From DATDEW01 sp046590205 (GTDB lineage Bacteria > Bacteroidota > Ignavibacteria > Palsa-1295), in NCBI GenBank assembly GCA_046590205.1, contig JBKJTT010000002.1:1-20308 (forward strand): DNA of 20,308 nt, read 5' to 3'. The translations under genes were made by a program, and so were the position numbers. The stretch's first letter is position 1; each line of letters opens with the position of its first letter. Positions 14,578-20,308 of this stretch are shown in pieces. The notes under the pieces were generated by a model. It was not told the origin of the DNA. It did not search any database and saw nothing but the letters and a program-made list of their open reading frames with translations.

Positions 14578-15768
14578 TTATGAGAACATGTTCTTCAAGT
14601 TCTCAAAAATACCTGATTCTTCAGCTTGTGGCTCGGAATCTGTATTTTCTGCTTTATGGAATTGCCCTTGACTCTTTTTAAAGTGCTCCATGCCTGCGAG
14701 CTTCTCGATGAGAGCTTTCTCTTCTTTGTTCAGCTTTGTCGGGGTAACGATATTGATACGCACAAGCTGATCACCCTTCGAGTTGCGGTTCAAGTGCTGA
14801 ATACCCTTATCTCGCATCCGAAGTATATGCCCTGCCTTTGTGCCTGATTGTATCTTCAAGAGTGCCTGACCTGAAAGCGTCGGGACTTGTATCTCGCCGC
14901 CAAGCGCAGCTTGCGGGAATGTGAGGTCGAGATCAAGAATAACATCGTCACCATCACGGATAAAGACCTCATGCTCAAGTTCTTGAATGACAACAAGCGC
15001 ATCACCAGCTGCTCCACCGCGACGACCAACATGACCTTGACTTTGAAGCGTTAGATAATTTCCGTCGTTCACTCCGGCAGGTATCTTTACCTTCAAGGTG
15101 CTTTCTTCTTGAAGTCGTCCTTCGCCGGAACATGCCGTGCATTTGTCTTTGATAGTAGTACCTGCACCTTGACAAGATGGACACGTAGTTACATTGACAA
15201 ACTGACCAAAGCCCATTGACCGAACTTGGCGTACTTGTCCCTGTCCGCCACACGTCGTACATGATTGCACACCGCCGGTGCCTTTCGCCCCTGTGCCACT
15301 GCATGTGCCACACCTGCGATAGTGTTTTACTTTAACTGTCTTTTCTACGCCGACTGCAATCTCTTCGAGCTTAATCGGAATGCGTAGTTGGATATCGGCT
15401 CCGCGTTCGGGTCCAGCTTGTCGTTGCTGTTGCCCACCACCAAAGAATGAATCAAAGATGCTGCCGCCACCGCTAAAACCGGAGAAGATATCAGAGAACT
15501 GCGAGAAGACATCGTTCGCATTTGAATACTGATGATAATCATTGCTGCGCATACCTTGATGACCAAAGCGGTCGTAGCGAGCGCGTTTATCACCATCACT
15601 TAAGACTTCATATGCCTCGGCTGCAACTTTGAATTTTTCTTCTGCTTCCTTATTGCCTTGATTTCGGTCAGGGTGATACTGCATCGCCATTTTGCGATAC
15701 GCTTTCTTTATATCATCCTCGGAAGCACCCTTCTCTATCCCTAAAACCTCGTAATAATCTTGCTTCAT
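14578..15768 (-). CDS. dnaJ: Chaperone DnaJ
   Basis: The 396-residue protein is a full-length type A Hsp40, the DnaK co-chaperone. The J domain (1-70) has HPD at 32-34. A Gly/Phe region follows (about 90-115, SGFSGGGSIFDSFFGGG). Four CxxCxGxG repeats bind two zincs through Cys153/156, 170/173, 196/199 and 210/213. The C-terminal substrate-binding domain has VKIPAGVNDGNYL, GDALVVIQ and FPQAALGGEIQVPTL. The gene follows grpE by six bases, and dnaK is not in the window. Confidence 0.97.
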   Translation of the reverse strand: MKQDYYEVLGIEKGASEDDIKKAYRKMAMQYHPDRNQGNKEAEEKFKVAAEAYEVLSDGDKRARYDRFGHQGMRSNDYHQYSNANDVFSQFSDIFSGFSGGGSIFDSFFGGGQQQRQAGPERGADIQLRIPIKLEEIAVGVEKTVKVKHYRRCGTCSGTGAKGTGGVQSCTTCGGQGQVRQVRSMGFGQFVNVTTCPSCQGAGTTIKDKCTACSGEGRLQEESTLKVKIPAGVNDGNYLTLQSQGHVGRRGGAAGDALVVIQELEHEVFIRDGDDVILDLDLTFPQAALGGEIQVPTLSGQALLKIQSGTKAGHILRMRDKGIQHLNRNSKGDQLVRINIVTPTKLNKEEKALIEKLAGMEHFKKSQGQFHKAENTDSEPQAEESGIFENLKNMFS

Positions 15769-15774
15769 ATTTCT

Positions 15775-16311
15775 TTATGCTTCCGCTTGTTTTGCGACAA
15801 TAACTTTTGCGTGACGAATAACCGTCTCATTCAACATATATCCTTTTTGTACTTCAGTAGTGATAGTACCTGGCTCAAGATCTTCTCGTACTTCCTCCAT
15901 GAGCGCATCATGAAAATGAACATCAAAGTGTTTGCCAACTGACTCGATAACTTTCACGCCGTACGATTCTAATACCTTCTGACAGTTCTTATAGACAAGT
16001 TCAACGCCTGTAGCAAGATGATTCTTCTCTTCGGGCTTGACAAATGATAGCGTACGCTCAAGATCATCGAGCGTCGAGAGAAGATCTGTAACAAGTCTCT
16101 TGTTTGCTTCAAAGATAAGCTGAATGCGTTCGCCATCATGGCGACGACGCATGTTATCCATCTCTGCCGTTCGGCGCAAGAGTTGATCCTTCACATCCGA
16201 AAGCTCTGCCTCAATTGCTGCGAGATGCTCTTCGGGAGAACTAACCTGCTCTTCTTCTATTGTTTCTACTTCTTCTTTGTCTTTCTTAAACATATTATCT
16301 AAAACACCCAT
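15775..16311 (-). CDS. grpE: Nucleotide exchange factor GrpE
   Basis: GrpE releases ADP from DnaK. The chosen ATG at 16311 gives about 178 residues beginning MGVLDNMFKKDKEE; the longer frame to 16380 would lie inside hrcA. An acidic N-terminus and a long coiled-coil helix (EEHLAAIEAELSDVKDQLLRRTAEMDN in part) lead to the conserved NMRRRHDGER, DLLSTLDDLERTL and the beta domain with VGKHFDVHFHDALM and GYMLNETVIRHAKVIVA. It begins four bases after the hrcA stop. Confidence 0.96.
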   Translation of the reverse strand: MGVLDNMFKKDKEEVETIEEEQVSSPEEHLAAIEAELSDVKDQLLRRTAEMDNMRRRHDGERIQLIFEANKRLVTDLLSTLDDLERTLSFVKPEEKNHLATGVELVYKNCQKVLESYGVKVIESVGKHFDVHFHDALMEEVREDLEPGTITTEVQKGYMLNETVIRHAKVIVAKQAEA

Positions 16312-16315
16312 ACTT

Positions 16316-17410
16316 TTATTTAATAAATGTGTGTGACATTGAACGTGCCACATAATCAACGAGCGGGGCGATACGCGCATAATCCATTCGTTTCGGGCCG
16401 ATGACGGCTATCGTGCCACGCTGTTCGCCGATCTGATATTTTGTTGAGATAACGCTATAATTGAGCATTCTCTCATCATCTAATTCACTGCCTATACGGA
16501 TTTTCACTCCGTCTGTTCCCAAATCATTTACGGCGGAGATCATTCCGGAACGTTCGAGCACATGGATCACTACCTCCTGGTTTTCCATAAGTTCAATAAT
16601 GCTTTGGAATTCCTCATCCGAGTAACTAACCTTTTTTTGAAATTCGGGCTGGGAAAATATATTATTTGCGCCGGCAAGTTTTACTTTCTCTGTCCCTGGA
16701 TCTTCGAAAAGTCGCTCAGGTGAATTAATGAACACTCGTAGTATTGCCTTATCTTCTTCTTTGAGGTCTTGAACACTATCTCGGAAGATAGCACGAACTT
16801 CACGAATTGATCGCCCTGATAAACGCTGATTTAAGATAGAGGTTAGTTCATCTATTCTGGTACGGGCAATGTCTGTATCAGTCTCAAGAGTCAGCGTTCG
16901 TACTCGTCCACCTGATACAGATAAAACGACAAGAATGCGGGATGACGATAGCTGGACTATCTCTACACGCTCAAGAACACCTTCATCAAGAACTGGCAAT
17001 ACCAATAGCGAGAGCTGCTTCGAGAGGGTGGCAAGAATACCTGTAGATTCACGTAGAATGTCTTCAGGCGTTAAGGCTACCCCGAGGGTATTCTCGACTG
17101 CCTTACGCTCTGCTGCGCTAAGGGTTTGTGAGCTCATGAGCGTATCCACATACATCCGGTAGCCCTTATCAGTGGGCATACGCCCTGCACTCGTATGAGG
17201 ATGGTCAATGTAGCCGAGATACTCCAGATCTGACATTACGTTGCGAAGCGTGGCATCTGAAAGCCCCAAAGCGCTAATACGGGAGATATACCGAGAACCG
17301 ACGGGATTTGCTGTCAGGACGTACTGCTGAATGATTAGGCGCAATATATCACGCTGTCTCTCGGAGAGCGGCTCTGAACCATCAGCGATATGTAGCTTCT
17401 GCTTTGCCAT
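16316..17410 (-). CDS. hrcA: Heat-inducible transcription repressor HrcA
   Basis: HrcA represses chaperone operons through CIRCE operators. The ATG at 17410 (MAKQKLHIADG) gives 364 residues; a TTG four codons upstream is the alternative. The N-terminal winged helix contains LSERQRDILRLIIQQYVLTANPVG in part, then SDATLRNVMSDLEYLGYIDHPHTSAGR in part and PTDKGYRMYVD, all classic HrcA blocks. A GAF-like middle and a C-terminal GTIAVIGPKRMDYARIAPLVDYV-type end (GPKRMDYAR) complete it. It heads the eight-gene operon. No CIRCE copy is seen before it. Confidence 0.95.
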   Translation of the reverse strand: MAKQKLHIADGSEPLSERQRDILRLIIQQYVLTANPVGSRYISRISALGLSDATLRNVMSDLEYLGYIDHPHTSAGRMPTDKGYRMYVDTLMSSQTLSAAERKAVENTLGVALTPEDILRESTGILATLSKQLSLLVLPVLDEGVLERVEIVQLSSSRILVVLSVSGGRVRTLTLETDTDIARTRIDELTSILNQRLSGRSIREVRAIFRDSVQDLKEEDKAILRVFINSPERLFEDPGTEKVKLAGANNIFSQPEFQKKVSYSDEEFQSIIELMENQEVVIHVLERSGMISAVNDLGTDGVKIRIGSELDDERMLNYSVISTKYQIGEQRGTIAVIGPKRMDYARIAPLVDYVARSMSHTFIK

Positions 17411-17435
17411 AGCTTCGTACAAACAATGACCGGTT

Positions 17436-17455
17436 TTAGAGAGGTTTCCTCTTAA
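17436..17455. promoter_or_regulatory. Small palindrome upstream of hrcA
   Basis: AGAGG-TTT-CCTCT, flanked by TTA/TAA, forms a near-perfect dyad about 26 bases before the hrcA ATG. Its position suits an operator or leader hairpin. It does not match CIRCE (TTAGCACTC-N9-GAGTGCTAA). Confidence 0.4.
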
Positions 17456-17464
17456 CTGACTATT

Positions 17465-17505
17465 TAAAAAAGAACTGCCCCGCTCATTTAAGAGCAGGGC
17501 AGTTC
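17465..17505 (-). terminator. Rho-independent terminator of the type IX surface protein
   Basis: A 14-bp stem (17472-17485 with 17492-17505, one G-U pair when read on the minus strand) around a 6-base loop is followed by TTTTTT. It lies directly after the surface protein stop and separates it from the hrcA operon. Confidence 0.92.
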
Positions 17506-17529
17506 GGAATGTTCTATTTGAACAGATGA

Positions 17530-20308
17530 TTACTTCTTAAGAGTCATCGTCTTCGTAACGCGCTGTGTTTCGCCAGCAGCATTTGTGAAGCTAAGCTCAT
17601 AGACGTATGTTCCTGTTGCGAGGTTCACATTCGAGAAGGTGACCTGCTGTGGACCTGCTGTAAGCTCAGAAGCTGTAGCGAGGTTTGCAACGACCTTACC
17701 TGTCATATCCATTACGCGGATAGAGACAGTACCATTCTCTGGAAGTGTGTACTGAATCTCCGTAGAACCCGTGAACGGATTCGGGAAGTTCTGCTCAAGT
17801 GACAAGCCTAAACCATCTGCGTTACGACCGAACGTAACTGCAGGGCTAGAGCTACGTGCACCATCGAGATCAACGTTCGTGACACGGTAGGTGAAGTTCT
17901 TCACCTCGAATGCACTTGCGCTGTTATCAATGAAGCTGTAGTTCTTCGTGCTTGATGCTTTTACATCACCTACGAAGTTCCAGTTATCACCATTAAGTAC
18001 TTCAACCTCATAACGGTCAACATCTTTTTGAGCTGCGACCTGCCATGTGATCTCATTACCTGTTGCTGTAGCAGTACCCTTCACGTTGACGAATTCAACA
18101 GGAAGAACTGTACCTCTGAAGCTCTGGATGAAATCAAGAGCGCCGCGCATAAAGCGTGTGGTACCACTTGTGAGCGTACCTGCTTCTGTCAGCGGAAGTG
18201 TCGGGATTGCATCTGCCCAGTCAAAACCGTAGAATACGATGTTGAAGTTAGGGCTTGTAAATGCTGTACCTGCACCACTATCAAGCGGAGTTGCCGGATG
18301 CGTGTTGTAGTTGTAAGCATAACGTGATACCTCTGTGCCAACAGTAGCTGTAAGAGGATATACAGTGAGTACATCCGGTGAGGCAGCACTGATGCTATCA
18401 TTAAAGACAAAGTATATGCCCGTACCCTTGAGTAAGCCACGATGCATCGTTGGTGTAATAACCGGGTAGTTCAAACCAGGATGAGCTGCTTTGTAGCGTG
18501 TGTGCATCCATTGATCCATGAACTCACGATCTGTTACAATATTATTTAACTGCGCGAGTCCTGAAGAAGGATCGTTATACTGGGCAATATTCTGTCCAGC
18601 AATGACGAATGACTTCTTCGCATAGTTCTGACCTGCACGTAGATAGTTAATAATCTCCTCTGTCTCCTTCAAGCTTACTGCACCAACACCAAGGCGTGTA
18701 CCAGGTGCTGTTACGTTATTGTAAGCAATTGTCGGATCACCGGTTGACCAAATGAGTGTCCACCATGGAGCATAATCAATGAAGTTTGCACCATAAGAAG
18801 CACGATCAAGTGAATCGAACTTAACTCCAAGTCTGCGAAGTGCGCGTGTTACGCTATCTTTATTTGCAAGACCCTTTGCTGTAGTTGATTCATAGCTAAC
18901 GAGAACAGCTTGTCTCTTAAGTGTCAATGTAAATATCTTTGACAGAGAATTGTTTGCGTTATTCTGATCATTACCTACCCATACCGTTACACGATAGAGT
19001 GTGTTCGGTTGTGGGACAATGTTTGCACCTGCAAAGTCAACAACTTTGCTTTCAGCAACCTCGAAATCATATTCGTTCGGAGCAGCTGTGTAGATATTTA
19101 CCCAGTTAACACCGTTCGTCCTTGATGTATCGATCTTTGCCCATACCTTACGGTCAAGAGCTTGGATAGAACCAAGGTTCTTTACGATCGCCTGAATGTT
19201 GAGTGGATTATCATCGGTTACAGTAATTGAACCTGAACCGTCGGTAAGACCTGACGGCTGTGTGATAACCTGAACTGCGAGATCGTTTGTCCATTGGAAT
19301 CCTTCAAATTCATCAGCACCTATATCAGGTGTGCCGCTTGCCAAAAGGCGCTCGTCACCATCAATATCAAAACGCTGTGAACCTGAATTAAGCCATTTAC
19401 CTGCGTTTGAAGCCGGGCTAAATACATAGCTCGTTGCTTCAGGTAAATGAAGTGAATCCATCGTGAAACGTGCATCACCGGTTAGAGAATTAATATCCTG
19501 ACCTGTAAGTGTACGCCAATCATTGAGCGACACGATATTGCGCGTTTGAATATCTAACCCAGTTGCACGGTCATATTCCCTTACTGTTGCAAAGCGACCA
19601 CTGTTGAGTAAGTTGAAGAGGTTGTAGTCTGAACTGATATTCTTCTGCCATGGGCGTGGAACTGCCAATTCATATGCAACCGCTGTCGGGCTAAGTGCCT
19701 GATTCTGATTTCCAACGATGTTGTTCCAAAGGAACGGACGCTGTGAACGAGACACAGTGATCATGCTCTCAGAGTTTGCAACTGCGACCGAGTTATTGAA
19801 TACAGAATCATTCTCTGTTGTATAGAGTGCCGATGCTGTGTTGAAGTAGATCGGATTAATTCTTGCTGTACCATTACGGAGATCATAAATGAAGTTGCTT
19901 GCTACGACATTATTTGTCTTGACAGGCAAGGTTGATGTTCTCGCAGTCGGTCCTGAGCCTACAACATAAATAGTAGCTGCTTGCTCAATAAATATACCCG
20001 ATGATACTGCTCCTCCACCGATATTATGTATCTTATTACCAATGATCGAGGAGTTAACAGAATTACCTCTGTCTGAGAATAACAAGTCAGTAGGTTGGTG
20101 AGAGATGCCGGCACTATATGCACCACCACCGGAACCAACATACGATATTTCATTTTGATGAATTTTCAACCCGTCTTCATTGAGGAAGTTTATTCCAATC
20201 AGACCGATCCGACGACTTTGACTTCCTATAGTATTACGGACGAACTTATTGTTATTGTTTCTTCTGTCTTCAAAGACAGCTTTCCCAATATTAAAGAGCG
20301 GGATCGTA
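17530..20308 (-). CDS. Large beta-helix surface protein with type IX secretion sorting tail (partial at right edge)
   Basis: The frame is open to the right edge, so the N-terminus is missing; 925 residues are visible. The first about 330 residues are Asn/Gly/Ile-rich repeats (e.g. NNNNKFVRNTIGS, GNKIHNIGGGAVSSGIF) typical of a right-handed parallel beta helix, closing with DGDERLLASGTPDIGADEFEG. A CARDB-like beta-sandwich follows (NPLNIQAIVKNLGSIQA, NTLYRVTVWVGNDQN), then an alpha/beta domain resembling a class I amidotransferase-like fold (VLVSYESTTAKG, ALRRLGVKFDSLDRASYGANF, TLIWSTGDP), an FnIII-like sandwich, and the type A sorting domain (LEQNFPNPFTGSTEI to VTKTMTLKK). The tail directs export by PorSS/T9SS and anchoring on the cell surface. 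Function is unknown; polysaccharide binding or adhesion are guesses. Confidence 0.88.
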   Translation of the reverse strand, partial: TIPLFNIGKAVFEDRRNNNNKFVRNTIGSQSRRIGLIGINFLNEDGLKIHQNEISYVGSGGGAYSAGISHQPTDLLFSDRGNSVNSSIIGNKIHNIGGGAVSSGIFIEQAATIYVVGSGPTARTSTLPVKTNNVVASNFIYDLRNGTARINPIYFNTASALYTTENDSVFNNSVAVANSESMITVSRSQRPFLWNNIVGNQNQALSPTAVAYELAVPRPWQKNISSDYNLFNLLNSGRFATVREYDRATGLDIQTRNIVSLNDWRTLTGQDINSLTGDARFTMDSLHLPEATSYVFSPASNAGKWLNSGSQRFDIDGDERLLASGTPDIGADEFEGFQWTNDLAVQVITQPSGLTDGSGSITVTDDNPLNIQAIVKNLGSIQALDRKVWAKIDTSRTNGVNWVNIYTAAPNEYDFEVAESKVVDFAGANIVPQPNTLYRVTVWVGNDQNNANNSLSKIFTLTLKRQAVLVSYESTTAKGLANKDSVTRALRRLGVKFDSLDRASYGANFIDYAPWWTLIWSTGDPTIAYNNVTAPGTRLGVGAVSLKETEEIINYLRAGQNYAKKSFVIAGQNIAQYNDPSSGLAQLNNIVTDREFMDQWMHTRYKAAHPGLNYPVITPTMHRGLLKGTGIYFVFNDSISAASPDVLTVYPLTATVGTEVSRYAYNYNTHPATPLDSGAGTAFTSPNFNIVFYGFDWADAIPTLPLTEAGTLTSGTTRFMRGALDFIQSFRGTVLPVEFVNVKGTATATGNEITWQVAAQKDVDRYEVEVLNGDNWNFVGDVKASSTKNYSFIDNSASAFEVKNFTYRVTNVDLDGARSSSPAVTFGRNADGLGLSLEQNFPNPFTGSTEIQYTLPENGTVSIRVMDMTGKVVANLATASELTAGPQQVTFSNVNLATGTYVYELSFTNAAGETQRVTKTMTLKK

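Noticed and set aside
16312..16380. 23-residue extension of GrpE into hrcA
   Set aside because: The extra residues (MRVSPRSLIMWHVQ...) do not resemble GrpE, and ATG 16311 gives ordinary operon spacing.
17411..17470. CIRCE operator before hrcA
   Set aside because: No TTAGCACTC or GAGTGCTAA half-site is present in this stretch.
1..20308. CRISPR arrays, tRNA, rRNA, insertion sequences
   Set aside because: No spaced direct repeats, tRNA-like clover leaf, rRNA sequence or transposase reading frame was recognised.

Overview
The window looks like a chromosomal segment of a Bacteroidota/Chlorobiota-type bacterium, probably near the Kapabacteria/Ignavibacteria branch. Three observations support this. 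A large surface protein ends in a type IX secretion tail (QNFPNPF near its C-terminus). Several promoters fit the Bacteroidota pattern TAnnTTTG, once with a TTG 19 bases upstream. Almost no gene has a Shine-Dalgarno (SD) sequence except rpsU. The lineage is inferred; no rRNA or tRNA is present. I see no prophage, transposase or CRISPR array.

Left end (1-5063). The B12-binding part of a methionine synthase runs off the left edge on the minus strand. It carries an unexpected DinB/ClbS-like four-helix domain, and its leader can fold into an H-type pseudoknot followed by a terminator hairpin directly before the start codon. An exported phospholipase-D-type nuclease follows. Then comes about 720 bases without a gene, holding two palindromic dispersed repeats and an orphan promoter. 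msrA (methionine sulfoxide reductase) and a marR-pirin pair converge on a third large palindrome. A region with two inverted repeats separates marR from the next genes.

Middle (5064-10868). On the plus strand lie a glutaminyl cyclase lipoprotein, prmA and ppx, the last two overlapping by four bases. Converging on them is a cysteine desulfurase. Upstream of it is a two-gene unit: a zinc-ribbon/beta-barrel protein of unknown function and rpsU. This unit has the best promoter in the window, two helically phased DnaA boxes in its leader and the only strong SD sequence, at rpsU. An AT-rich exported orphan protein with an apparent internal duplication comes next.

Right end (10943-20308). Eight minus-strand genes, hrcA-grpE-dnaJ-comEA-rsmD-coaD-aspC-nadE, are packed with gaps of seven bases or less or slight overlap. 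They read as one long operon joining chaperone control to RNA methylation and CoA and NAD synthesis. No CIRCE operator is visible; a different small palindrome sits before hrcA. A strong terminator separates this operon from the upstream gene, a multidomain beta-helix surface protein with a type IX sorting tail that runs off the right edge.
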